This document shows, in pieces, positions 1 to 6,000 of a stretch of DNA of 15,101 nucleotides. Position 1 is the stretch's first letter, and each line of letters starts with the position of its first letter. The notes beneath the pieces are model-generated. The model ran no database searches. It worked only from the letters and a program-made list of their open reading frames with translations, and had not been told where the DNA came from. The position numbers and the translations under genes were made by a program. The stretch comes from Pseudobdellovibrionaceae bacterium. Its GTDB lineage: Bacteria; Bdellovibrionota; Bdellovibrionia; Bdellovibrionales; UBA1609. Where the stretch lies: assembly GCA_020635055.1 (NCBI GenBank), contig JACKAN010000029.1:1-15101 (forward strand), given 5' to 3'.

Positions 1-105
1 AAAGCTAAAAAGTTTGCTACTCAAATAGATGAAGCCGTCCTTAAGGACCTTAAGTCTTTTGCCAAAAAAACAGATTGTTTCTCAATTATATTAAAGTTAA
101 AATAG
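1..105 (+). pseudogene. truncated ribbon-helix-helix (antitoxin-like) protein, C-terminal end
   Basis: Frame 1 is open from the first base of the window to TAG at 103-105. The peptide contains FATQIDEAVLKDLKSFAKKT, which has the form of a ribbon-helix-helix (CopG/Arc-type) DNA-binding motif: a short strand followed by the first helix. In the family a second helix should follow after about four residues. Here the sequence instead degenerates to CFSIILKLK and stops. The gene therefore looks 3'-truncated or frameshifted, and its 5' end lies outside the window. RHH proteins of this size are commonly type II antitoxins or autoregulators, but no toxin partner follows. The next gene starts 30 bp downstream with its own ribosome binding site. 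Identification rests on motif shape only. Confidence 0.4.
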
Positions 106-135
106 ATGTAACAATAAGGAATACAGGAGAGGCAT

Positions 136-1692
136 TTGAAAAACCTATTATGTTATACATTATGTTTGAGTTTAATATTGTTCACACCCATTTCATTTGC
201 CAAGGACAAGGGGAAACCAACAGAACAACCGCTACAGCTTCATCAGTACGTTTTAAGTTCTAAACAAATCCAAATGTTAAGTCCACAAGATCAAATTAAA
301 TATCTATCTTATTTAACATCACTTGTTTATTTGGTAGAAGCTTCACAGTTTCGCGCTAATCATATTATACCCAGCTATAGTTTTGCTGATGCAAGTTTTT
401 ATATTCCACAAAAAAGTCCTACAAGCATAAATAGTAAAGTGATGTGGCAAAACATATTTAAGGAATTTGCCAGTCGTATAAATGATTGGGTACTCCCCTC
501 GGCTCATGGATGGGCTCTGCCCGCCCTGGCTTGGATTGGCAGAGGCGTTGTGGCGATGGCTCCTAAATTGTGGAATGCTGGAAAGCCCCTTTTGAATAAG
601 GGCTGGTCCAAGATGAAAGATTTTGTTGTTAGAAAGGCACCAGATGTTAAATCCGCTGCAAATACCGCTTCAAACAAAGCTATGGATACAGTCAAAGTAA
701 CAAGAGTTGAAAATACAGCATTAAAAAAAACAACTGAAGTCATTGAAAAACCTTGGACTCCGGAAATCACTAGAAAATTTGATCTCTTTGGTGGACTTAG
801 ATATTATGCGGGAAAATTTCCAATAACTACCGCTGTTACGGCTGGAGGCTTAGCTTATGAAGTGGCCAACTATTTAGATGATAGTGAAAAAAGTGAGGCG
901 GCAAATAAGGCCCAAATTCGTGATGAGGACTATTTAGATGATAGTGAAAAAAGTGAGGCGGCAAATAAGGCCCAAATTCGTGATGAGGAAATGGAAGCCT
1001 TAAATGCCGCAGCTCGAGCCGAACAAGAACGAATAGCTAAAATCGATCCAGAAAAATACAAGCAAACTGGTGGAACCTGCTTGTATGCTGGCTACATTTC
1101 TACATATCAGGAAGATAGCAAAGGACAGTTTTGGTGCAATCGTCCATCGGGGATAATTCAAGAGGGCACTTGCCCGGGGGTAAATATGAAACCCCGTAAA
1201 AGAATGATGGTTCAATGCAATAGCTTTGGCCTAACTAATGATGCCGACCTTGCGGACGAGTTTAAAGTTGCAGCTCAGGAAGGCACCTGCATTCCACTAT
1301 ACAATGACGATGGAATTACCGGGATAAAAGATTTATCCCACCGCTGTGCTCAATCTGTTTTTAAATGGTATGAAAGAATAAAACCTCAACTTATTCATAC
1401 TGGGCAGTACGATGCCTTTGCTCAAAAACTAAAAGACCTTTTAACGAAGTTTGAAAAGTCAGCAACTACTAATATTAACGATGGAACTCCTGCCCTTTCC
1501 TTCGAGCAGTACTGTTTAAATGAAAATTTTGTAAATATGAATTATCAAAAAGCAGAGTGCGGTACGATTATTGGTGTTTTAAACGCCTTAAAAAAAGACT
1601 TAGATATTACAAAAATAGTTGCAAAAAACAGTGCCGCACCAACTGCAAAACCGAATGTTAAAGGCGCTAAAGATCAGGGCCAAGCCAACTAG
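136..1692 (+). CDS. secreted Cys-rich hypothetical protein with exact internal duplication
   Basis: This is a 518-aa protein of unrecognised family. The start is TTG at 136, chosen because AGGAGAGG lies just upstream (125-132) and because it gives a clean Sec signal peptide: MKN, a hydrophobic core LLCYTLCLSLILF, and a likely signal peptidase I site after SFA (residue 22). The mature protein is thus probably periplasmic or exported. Residues 118-150 are Ala/Trp/Gly-rich and moderately hydrophobic. Residues 246-285 consist of two identical charged 20-residue blocks beginning YLDDSEKSEA, followed by a Glu/Ala-rich, probably coiled segment. The C-terminal half carries eight cysteines (315, 334, 346, 361, 385, 404, 460, 475), an even number that suggests disulfides in an oxidising compartment. 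The stop overlaps the end of a convergent decayed antitoxin gene. Function is unknown; I see no catalytic motif. Confidence 0.8.
   Translation: MKNLLCYTLCLSLILFTPISFAKDKGKPTEQPLQLHQYVLSSKQIQMLSPQDQIKYLSYLTSLVYLVEASQFRANHIIPSYSFADASFYIPQKSPTSINSKVMWQNIFKEFASRINDWVLPSAHGWALPALAWIGRGVVAMAPKLWNAGKPLLNKGWSKMKDFVVRKAPDVKSAANTASNKAMDTVKVTRVENTALKKTTEVIEKPWTPEITRKFDLFGGLRYYAGKFPITTAVTAGGLAYEVANYLDDSEKSEAANKAQIRDEDYLDDSEKSEAANKAQIRDEEMEALNAAARAEQERIAKIDPEKYKQTGGTCLYAGYISTYQEDSKGQFWCNRPSGIIQEGTCPGVNMKPRKRMMVQCNSFGLTNDADLADEFKVAAQEGTCIPLYNDDGITGIKDLSHRCAQSVFKWYERIKPQLIHTGQYDAFAQKLKDLLTKFEKSATTNINDGTPALSFEQYCLNENFVNMNYQKAECGTIIGVLNALKKDLDITKIVAKNSAAPTAKPNVKGAKDQGQAN
870..989 (+). repeat. perfect 60-bp tandem duplication inside a CDS
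   Basis: Bases 870-929 are repeated exactly at 930-989. The unit is 60 bp, so it keeps frame and adds 20 residues (246-265 and 266-285 of the secreted protein). The absence of any mismatch means that the duplication is recent or is kept identical by recombination, and that copy number may vary between strains. Confidence 0.95.
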
Positions 1693-1896
1693 TATGAGCA
1701 CTCCGTGGACGAGCCCAAATTTTTGTAAATAGATTCATAATGAGGATCTATTGATTCGTTATTCAAGTGCTCAACCAGGCGATCTATCATCTTATTCACC
1801 TGACGCATTTGCATATCATTCTGAACTGGTACCAAGGGAAAATGAGCGCAGACTTCAGCATAAACCTTAGAAAATTTGTTTCAGTGCCTTACTCAT
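1689..1896 (-). pseudogene. higA-like: decayed HigA-type antitoxin (frameshifted)
   Basis: Read on the minus strand, an ATG at 1896-1894 opens MSKALKQIF and meets TAA almost at once. A shift of frame near 1868 restores an open reading: KVYAEVCAHFPLVPVQNDMQ, then a helical stretch (MRQVNKMIDRLVEHLNNESIDP) and HYESIYKNLG, ending at TAG (1691-1689). The FPLVPVQND element followed by a helix and a DPHYE-like segment is the N-terminal pattern of HigA antitoxins that pair with HigB mRNA interferases. No helix-turn-helix domain follows, so the protein is also short at its C-terminus, and the last codons overlap the stop of the convergent secreted-protein gene. It starts 3 bp after the toxin remnant's stop, in the usual toxin-first order. 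The gene is almost certainly non-functional. Confidence 0.6.
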
Positions 1897-1899
1897 ATC

Positions 1900-2058
1900 T
1901 CACTCCATCCATTTTTTCTTGTCATAAGCTGCATGATCCAAAACGTGAGTCACATTTACGATCTGCAAAATTCCACATGCAATCTTGGCAATAACTCGAG
2001 CTTTGTTTCCACCAATATCAAATGAGATATACTTAGCAACTGCAATATCGCATTTTGC
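1900..2058 (-). pseudogene. higB-like: HigB-type mRNA interferase toxin, N-terminally truncated
   Basis: The minus-strand reading ends in TGA at 1902-1900 and contains DIAVAKYISFDIGGNKARVI followed by AKIACGILQIVNVTHVLDHA and AYDKKKWME. The FDIGGNKxRVIA and VxHVLxHxxYDKxKW signatures are those of HigB/RelE-fold toxins, ribosome-dependent mRNA endonucleases that work with a HigA antitoxin. The conserved N-terminal half (the W..F.....A segment) is missing. Homology stops at about 2055, where the IS66 remnant begins, which suggests that IS insertion followed by deletion destroyed the gene. A HigA-like antitoxin remnant lies directly downstream. No start codon or promoter remains, so no toxin is expected. 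The family call is fairly sure because two signature motifs are intact. Confidence 0.7.
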
Positions 2059-2473
2059 GATATATAAACTTGTTCTCTTTTAATCTGCTTTTATTGAGTA
2101 TAATCGTGGTAGAGCGTCTTCATTCGATTATGCGTTTATTAAAAAAAGATAATTTTGGCTCCAAGTCTGAGAGATATGAAAACATCTCTACCGAGCAGAT
2201 GGTATTTAATGAAATTGAAGTAGATGCACCCAAAGCTCCAGTAGAAACAGAACAGATCAGCCATATACGTAAAAAGAAAGGCCGCGGCTGGACTTGAGGC
2301 AAAGAAGCAACCTGGTATAGCCTCGCTTGGCTTGTCTATGATTAAGTTCCTCTATGATGATAAACTTGGTACGATTTGGAACCTTTAGCCCTGGATTCTA
2401 CCGAGCGGCTTTGTAGGAAATTTATTACCTCAGCATAAAATCTAAATGTTTACCCATAACTGGAATATCGCAT
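2044..2473. repeat. 10-bp direct repeat AATATCGCAT bracketing the IS66 remnant
   Basis: AATATCGCAT occurs at 2044-2053, just inside the break in the HigB remnant, and again at 2464-2473. IS66 elements typically make 8-bp target duplications, so this pair could be the duplicated target. The first copy is also half of a perfect 8-bp hairpin (ATATCGCA-TTT-TGCGATAT, 2045-2063). The flank beyond the second copy does not obviously restore the HigB reading frame, so the interpretation is tentative. Confidence 0.35.
2055..2388 (+). pseudogene. tnpC-like: IS66-family transposase (TnpC) N-terminal remnant
   Basis: The open stretch 2055-2297 encodes VERLHSIMRLLKKDNFGSKS followed by ERYE, the typical N-terminal leucine-rich/FGRKSE-like motif of IS66 TnpC. 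A later QISHIRKKKGRG matches the basic RRKKGR-type segment that precedes the TnpC zinc-finger region. After a TGA at 2295-2297 the neighbouring frame continues with KKQPGIASLGLSMIKFLYDD up to TAG at 2386-2388. This resembles the P..IAS.SLLAYI...KFLDHLPLYRQ block that lies further along in TnpC. The part between the two blocks has been deleted and the whole DDE domain is missing. The remnant abuts the broken HigB toxin and is bracketed by a 10-bp direct repeat. No tnpA or tnpB is present. Confidence 0.6.
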
Positions 2474-2681
2474 AACTAGAAATATACAGCCTCATCTTGA
2501 ACCAAATCACTAACTAAACCAATAGCTGGCAAATAAAGTAGATGTGCCCTAATAAAAGCTAACTAAGTGTTCTTTTTTGAAACAAATTCTGGCTTATTTA
2601 CACCTTAGTGCATGTTAAGTTACATGTTTTCAACTAGTTAAAGCGATAATTAGTGGCATAATTATTGAATTATGTAATTGT
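2389..2681. other. gene-poor decayed DNA
   Basis: No credible gene is seen here. The minus-strand reading of roughly 2436-2540 gives two short open pieces separated by a stop (…GLVSDLVQDEAVYF, then LCDIPVMGKHLDFML), which could be the ghost of a coding sequence. I cannot assign a family to it. The stretch separates the IS66 remnant from the regulatory repeat of the next gene. Confidence 0.4.
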
Positions 2682-2716
2682 AACTTCAGAAATTAGGACT
2701 TAATATTTCTGAAGTT
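2682..2716. promoter_or_regulatory. 12-bp inverted repeat, putative operator of the Xre-like antitoxin operon
   Basis: AACTTCAGAAAT (2682-2693) is followed after 11 bp by its perfect reverse complement ATTTCTGAAGTT (2705-2716). It ends 23 bp before the start codon of the antitoxin-like gene at 2740. A perfect dyad immediately upstream of an HTH antitoxin gene is the usual layout of an autoregulatory operator. There is no T-tract, so a terminator is unlikely. Confidence 0.55.
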
Positions 2717-2739
2717 TTAGCCGATAATGGAGTATATGT

Positions 2740-3147
2740 ATGGAGATTGAAAATTCAAAGGAAACCAACATGGGACTAAAAAAAGAAGCCGAATCATTTA
2801 TAGGTGCAGAAATGATTACAGCCTTAACTGGAAGGTTAAGGATATCAGAAACACTACTTGCTGGCCTTCTTGATATTACTAGCCGAACTCTTGATGATTG
2901 GAAAAAATCTGATTTTGCAAATGGTTACGCAAAAAAATCAAAAAGGCTCAATGCCCTTATGAAGTTTGTTGACATCGCTACAAGCAGTGGAGTCCGAGAT
3001 TCGGAGCTTTTAACACTATTAAATGAACCAATTAATGAAGAGAATGAAGATAGCCTATCACCTCTATATTTTATTGTACATGAGCCTGAAAGTCCTGCGT
3101 TTAAAGAGCTACAAACACTTGTCATCAATAGGTATTTAAAGCAATAA
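2740..3147 (+). CDS. Xre/MbcA/ParS-like HTH antitoxin
   Basis: This is a 135-aa protein. The ATG at 2740 has GGAG at 2729-2732 (7-nt spacing); a second in-frame ATG at 2770 lacks a comparable site. Residues 36-56 (ETLLAGLLDITSRTLDDWKK) form a helix-turn-helix in the style of the Xre-like antitoxins of the DUF2384 (MbcA/ParS/Xre) group. A following segment, KRLNALMKFVDIA, corresponds to the helical RL..l..l.d.a part of that group. The C-terminal region (LLNEPINEENEDSLSPLYFI) resembles, loosely, their WL.tPn..l.g..Pld.l element. Such proteins bind and repress their own promoter and neutralise a toxin encoded next to them. A short gene starts 7 bp after the stop and a perfect inverted repeat sits upstream, both consistent with a toxin-antitoxin operon. 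The family call is an inference from motif shape. Confidence 0.55.
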   Translation: MEIENSKETNMGLKKEAESFIGAEMITALTGRLRISETLLAGLLDITSRTLDDWKKSDFANGYAKKSKRLNALMKFVDIATSSGVRDSELLTLLNEPINEENEDSLSPLYFIVHEPESPAFKELQTLVINRYLKQ

Positions 3148-3154
3148 TATTTCC

Positions 3155-3337
3155 GTGAGTGAAGAAAGAAATTGGGAAGAAATAACTAACCAAGAAAAAT
3201 GGCATTCGACTGTTGACGATTATCCAATTAAATTTTTATTCAAATCAGGCTCATTCTTCAATTATAATGCACTAGAAAGCTTTCAAAACTTAGGTGTTTT
3301 TTTTCAGTTATTTATGCCAGAAACACCGAGCCTGTAA
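3155..3337 (+). CDS. small hypothetical protein, partner of the HTH antitoxin-like gene
   Basis: This is a 60-aa reading frame starting with GTG at 3155, 7 bp after the preceding stop. No Shine-Dalgarno sequence is visible, so translation would depend on coupling to the upstream gene. The sequence (MSEERNWEEITNQEKWHSTV…FFQLFMPETPSL) has an acidic N-terminus and a hydrophobic/aromatic C-terminal half, and matches no family I know. Its position suggests the toxin of a two-gene module, but 60 residues is short for the toxins that usually partner DUF2384 antitoxins (RES domain), and none of their motifs is present. It may be the N-terminal stub of a truncated gene. An overlapping set of inverted repeats follows the stop directly. 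Confidence 0.4.
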   Translation: MSEERNWEEITNQEKWHSTVDDYPIKFLFKSGSFFNYNALESFQNLGVFFQLFMPETPSL

Positions 3338-3370
3338 ATCTTTTATATTAGTAAAAGATAAATTATCTTT
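3338..3370. terminator. overlapping inverted repeats between convergent genes
   Basis: ATCTTTTA (3338-3345) pairs with TAAAAGAT (3352-3359). The second arm can alternatively pair in AAAGATAA (3354-3361) with TTATCTTT (3363-3370). The position directly between a plus-strand stop (3337) and a minus-strand stop (3375) suggests a bidirectional terminator. The stems are very AT-rich and T-tracts are short, so strength is doubtful. Confidence 0.4.
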
Positions 3371-3374
3371 ACCT

Positions 3375-3626
3375 TTAAAGATCCTCTAAATATGCTAATG
3401 CTAATTTATATTTTTGAACTCTCTCAAAATCTTTTGACTCAATATTTTTTAATCTGTTTAGATTCAAATTATCTTTGATATCCTCAATTTTAACTTTTTT
3501 AGCGAGATCCACAACAGACAAAACCTTGATAAAATCCATATAACTTTGATCTTTCCTTTTTGTTAAATATTTGAGGGCATTTGTTATTTCATCAGAAAAT
3601 CCAAAACTTTGGGCCCTCTCCCACCA
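3375..3626 (-). pseudogene. 5'-truncated hypothetical gene, C-terminal 83 residues
   Basis: The minus-strand frame is open from a TAA at 3629-3627 to the stop TAA at 3377-3375 and has no start codon near its beginning. The peptide starts WWERAQSFGFSDEITNALKY, continues with a lysine-rich helical stretch, and ends KYKLALAYLEDL. Codon composition and the continuous helical periodicity make it look like the tail of a real gene. The break coincides with the start of the ISL3 transposase remnant at about 3630, so insertion and deletion probably removed its N-terminus. The family is not recognised; the pattern 'W.. A..(G)FS.EI..AL.YL' occurs in several helical toxin-like and nucleotidyltransferase-associated proteins, but that is not enough for a call. 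Confidence 0.45.
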
Positions 3627-3638
3627 TTAATTATGTAG

Positions 3639-3809
3639 ACCCGAAATTACTTACTGGGGAAATGGAGAAAAGAAATTTTAAATTACTTCCTCTCTCGCTT
3701 GACGAATGGAAAAACTGAAGGCTACAACAGACTTGCAAAGCGTGAACAATACTGCGCTTTTGGAGTCAGAAGCTTTTTTAACTACAGACTTCGGCTGCTA
3801 AATGTTTAA
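3639..3809 (+). pseudogene. ISL3-family transposase, C-terminal remnant
   Basis: The frame ending at TAA 3807-3809 encodes KWRKEILNYFLSRLTNGKTE and GYNRLAKREQ…RSFFNYRLRLLNV. This aligns directly with the end of the intact transposase at 12697-13884 (MKWRKEILQYF…TEGFNRKAKL…RNYRLRALYA) and contains the catalytic glutamate motif TEG.NR. About 85% of the gene is missing at its 5' side. The three ISL3 copies in the window are clearly different from each other, so this remnant is from a separate insertion. It abuts the broken end of the minus-strand gene fragment. The right terminal repeat probably includes GTTCCACC at 3831-3838, the complement of the GGTGGGAC-type end found before the intact copy. 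Confidence 0.75.
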
Positions 3810-3847
3810 GATGTTTGAATTTTTGACGATGTTCCACCATCGACCGA

Positions 3848-3878
3848 GTAGAACCTAGAACCGTAGAACCGTAGAACC
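3848..3878. repeat. short tandem repeat of (g)tagaacc, four units
   Basis: The units are gtagaacc (3848-3855), tagaacc (3856-3862), gtagaacc (3863-3870) and gtagaacc (3871-3878). They sit just outside the presumed right end of the ISL3 remnant and about 80 bp from the tRNA-type attachment site. Such octamer arrays vary readily by slippage. Confidence 0.85.
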
Positions 3879-3957
3879 ATACATTTATCATTTTTTGTAA
3901 TAGAAATCCTATTTTTGATTTTTGCTGATTTTTTGAGCCATTTTTCGAGTTTTTAAA

Positions 3958-3980
3958 TGGCGGGGTGGACGGGACTCGAA
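3958..3980 (-). other. att: attachment site: 3' end of a tRNA gene (attL/attR-type)
   Basis: Read on the minus strand these 23 bp start with a T-loop (TTCGAGT), then CCCGT (3' strand of the T-stem), CCACCCC (3' acceptor strand), discriminator G and CCA. This is exactly the spacing of a tRNA 3' end. The bases before it do not supply the pairing ACGGG, and no GGGGTGG acceptor strand is found, so the rest of the tRNA is absent. A tyrosine integrase gene lies on the side where the tRNA body should be. This is the classic product of integration into a tRNA 3' end. The intact tRNA should lie at the far end of the element, beyond the window to the right. Confidence 0.75.
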
Positions 3981-3995
3981 TGATTTCAGCACGTT

Positions 3996-4035
3996 AACTA
4001 ATCCTGTAGCCTAAAATCAATCAAACAGATTAGTT
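3996..4035. repeat. inverted repeat next to the attachment site
   Basis: AACTAATCcTGT (3996-4007) pairs with ACAGATTAGTT (4025-4035), with one bulged base. It lies 15 bp inside the att core and overlaps the stop of the small 46-aa gene. It could be an arm-type integrase/excisionase binding site or a weak terminator for the minus-strand operon. Confidence 0.4.
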
Positions 4036-4170
4036 CTCACTAATTGAGGATAAGAAGTCATGATAAGCTTTTATCAGTTTATCTAGAGATTCTTTAATTT
4101 CTTTTTTATTTCCAGATTCTCTTTCTAAAATTAAAAGCGCTTTTCTCATTTGTTCTATTGCTTCATTCAT
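4030..4170 (-). CDS. small helical hypothetical protein (46 aa) beside the attachment site
   Basis: On the minus strand, ATG at 4170-4168 is preceded by AAAGGAG at 8-nt spacing, a near-ideal ribosome binding site. It opens a 46-codon frame, MNEAIEQMRKALLILERESG followed by NKKEIKESLDKLIKAYHDFL and SSISEN, ending in TAA (4032-4030). The sequence is strongly amphipathic-helical and charged. It is the last gene before the att site, 93 bp downstream of the integrase stop. The upstream gap is AT-rich and could hold its own promoter. I do not recognise the family. The size and position next to int are reminiscent of small accessory or recombination-directionality proteins, but this is only positional inference. 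It is short enough to be missed by ordinary length thresholds. Confidence 0.6.
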   Translation of the reverse strand: MNEAIEQMRKALLILERESGNKKEIKESLDKLIKAYHDFLSSISEN

Positions 4171-4263
4171 TTAAACTCCTTTTAGTAATTAGTTTTTCTA
4201 TAATAATACTTGTTAGAATTAACAGTTTTTAAGATAAAAATAATGGATTATCCAAAAAACTTT

Positions 4264-5400
4264 TTAATTACCATTAAAGAGATCTACTACTCTTCCCATT
4301 ACCTCCATTTCAGGTAGTAATTTCAAACTTTCAGTAGCTCCTTCAACCTCTAATCCAGCAAGTCTTATGTAACGCTGCATGGTTTTCAAGTCTTTCCAAC
4401 CACCAATTTTCATTACAATGGCAGGTGCTACCCCATCTCTGATCAGTTGTGTGGCAAAACATGCTCGTAAATCATGAAACTTTATTGACGTTATTCCATA
4501 GCCCTGACAAAACTGCCTAAGAATTCTAGCCGCATCTCCATTATGCCATCTTGGCAATCTTGGGAGTACCCATTCCTGGCTTCCTTGTGACAATATTAAT
4601 TCTTTTAGTAAAAGTTCAAGTTCTGAATTAATTGGAATGGACCTCCAATAACCAGCCTTTGTTGATTTCACCTTCTTAAGACGACCACTGTAAGATTTGG
4701 AGACGGTAATAAGTCGATTTTCCCAGTCAATATCACTCCAAGTAAGTGCGTACAACTCCCCACTGCGCATACCAGTAAGCAAAGCTGTTGCCCAAACAGG
4801 ATACCAAGGGTGATTATCTCGTTTAGAAAGCTTTAGTAAGCTCCTAATTTCATTAATAGTTAATATACTAGGAACTGCTTCACTCTCTTTTAGCAGAACA
4901 ATCTCACTTGCCGGACTTCTATGATGGCCTCTGATTAAGCCCTCATCAATACCCCAATTAAAAACTGCATTCATGGCCGCCTTAATGTCTTTTTTCCGAG
5001 CTCGGGATTTACCTTCAGTATGCATAATATCAAATACTTCACGTACATCAGCTCTAGTTATATCATTAACCGGAAGCTCCCACCAAAATTCAGTATACAT
5101 CCTCAAAGCATTAACCCGGTCTATAACAGTAGTTTTCTGAAGTGGCCTTCTAAAGTTATTACTTTCTTGAAAGCTAAGCTCCCATTTTTCAACTAACTCC
5201 CCCCAAGTTGGTCCTTGATGCTTTATTTCTTGTATTTTAGCTTCAACAAGGCGAATGAGCTTACGTTCCTCCGCTTCCGCCTGCTTTCTAGTTTCAATCT
5301 TAGACTTTTGCCTTTGGTGCTTCTCGCCATTCCTATCGCGAATACAAACATTTACTTTAAAATAGCTTTTACCATTCTCATGGTATTCTTTTATACTCAT
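4264..5400 (-). CDS. int: tyrosine recombinase / phage-type integrase
   Basis: This 378-aa site-specific recombinase carries out integration and excision at att. Residues 1-60 form an Arm-binding-like domain (KSYFKVNVCIRDRNGEKHQR), residues about 64-165 the SAM-like core-binding domain, and residues about 175-350 the catalytic domain. The catalytic set is visible: Arg212 in LLTGMRSGEL, Lys248 in KSTKAG, His309 and Arg312 in FHDLRACFATQL, and the nucleophile Tyr344 in MQRY. The second histidine position is Trp335 (GGWKDLKTMQRY), a substitution known in many active integrases. The length is typical. AGGAGG overlaps the preceding stop and the start codon follows 2 bp after it, so the gene is translationally coupled to the excisionase-like gene. 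It lies about 280 bp from the tRNA-3'-end att site, which is its expected substrate. Confidence 0.95.
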   Translation of the reverse strand: MSIKEYHENGKSYFKVNVCIRDRNGEKHQRQKSKIETRKQAEAEERKLIRLVEAKIQEIKHQGPTWGELVEKWELSFQESNNFRRPLQKTTVIDRVNALRMYTEFWWELPVNDITRADVREVFDIMHTEGKSRARKKDIKAAMNAVFNWGIDEGLIRGHHRSPASEIVLLKESEAVPSILTINEIRSLLKLSKRDNHPWYPVWATALLTGMRSGELYALTWSDIDWENRLITVSKSYSGRLKKVKSTKAGYWRSIPINSELELLLKELILSQGSQEWVLPRLPRWHNGDAARILRQFCQGYGITSIKFHDLRACFATQLIRDGVAPAIVMKIGGWKDLKTMQRYIRLAGLEVEGATESLKLLPEMEVMGRVVDLFNGN

Positions 5401-5402
5401 AT

Positions 5403-5633
5403 CTATCCTCCTCTATATTTGAGGACAGACCTTAAGTCCTTTATTTTAAAACGTAGCCTATTACCTAATTTGAAAGCTCGAATTGCACCTCGACTTACTT
5501 TTATACGTAAAGCATTTGGAGTAAGTCCTAAATATTCTGCGGCCTCTTTGGTATTTAACCACGCTTTTGTATTTTCAAAGATCTGAGAGGAGCTATAGCA
5601 CTCCCCTGCCAATCCCTCAACCTGCTTTTTCAT
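5403..5633 (-). CDS. AlpA/excisionase-like HTH DNA-binding protein
   Basis: This 76-aa protein has a MerR-like winged helix-turn-helix (HTH_17/AlpA type) at residues 25-70: WLNTKEAAEYLGLTPNALRI then KVSRGAIRAFKLGNRLRFKI and KDL. In this family the aspartate/lysine-rich wing after the GxRLRF segment contacts DNA. Such proteins next to int usually act as excisionases or as activators of int. The start overlaps the end of the KilAC-like gene by 17 bp and its ribosome binding site is a run of G inside that gene (minus strand, near 5641). Its stop is 2 bp from the integrase start. The arrangement shows one polycistronic message in which Xis-like protein and Int are made together. The role as recombination directionality factor is inferred from position. 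Confidence 0.8.
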   Translation of the reverse strand: MKKQVEGLAGECYSSSQIFENTKAWLNTKEAAEYLGLTPNALRIKVSRGAIRAFKLGNRLRFKIKDLRSVLKYRGG

Positions 5634-5991
5634 TGTTGCCCCCCCTTCTTTTTACCTCTGGCTCAATATATTCTTTAATCAACCATTGAAAGCCTTTGGG
5701 GGTGATTAATATTTTTGGCTTATGCATGTTATCATTTACCTTCACCAATATTCTTTCAAAATATTCTCTATCTAAATATTCTGATCTTGGTTCAGTTCCA
5801 GAAGTGAAAACCCCCTTATTACGCAAGAATTTAGAAAGATTATTCCTGCCTAAGTTCAAGTTATATTGACTCTTTATTAAAGAGCCCGCCTCTGAAAGAG
5901 ATAAGCTATCTTTAGATCTAGAAAATGCTAAGTAGAAGTTAATAGCGTCTAAAACAAATTTTTCCTGTAAATCATCTATTTCAAATTTCAT
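5617..5991 (-). CDS. KilAC-like DNA-binding protein (phage antirepressor C-terminal domain type)
   Basis: This is a 124-aa protein. Residues 35-115 have the order of elements of the phage antirepressor KilAC domain: an N-terminal helix pair (SEAGSLIKSQYNLNLGRNNL), SKFLRNKGVF, then a RSEYLDREYFERILVKVND strand pair and LITPKGFQWLIKEY, equivalent to the T.KG..wi motif. The domain is usually fused to an N-terminal Bro/AntA domain; here it stands alone after a short helix (residues 1-30). AAGGAGG overlaps the upstream ATPase stop, and the gap is only 9 bp. The end overlaps the excisionase-like gene. A role in control of element replication or induction is plausible but not shown by sequence. The protein could alternatively be a structural wHTH partner of the ATPase. 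Confidence 0.6.
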   Translation of the reverse strand: MKFEIDDLQEKFVLDAINFYLAFSRSKDSLSLSEAGSLIKSQYNLNLGRNNLSKFLRNKGVFTSGTEPRSEYLDREYFERILVKVNDNMHKPKILITPKGFQWLIKEYIEPEVKRRGGNNEKAG

Positions 5992-6000
5992 ATTTCCTCC

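Noticed and set aside
1767..1994. A plus-strand 75-aa open frame.
   Set aside because: It is antisense to the HigB/HigA remnants, which have recognisable family motifs, and it has no ribosome binding site.
3848..3878. A CRISPR array.
   Set aside because: The units are 7-8 bp and directly contiguous, with no spacers.
3945..4040. A complete tRNA gene on the minus strand ending at 3958.
   Set aside because: Only the T-loop to CCA part is present. The 5' T-stem strand and the 5' acceptor strand that would pair with CCACCCC are absent.
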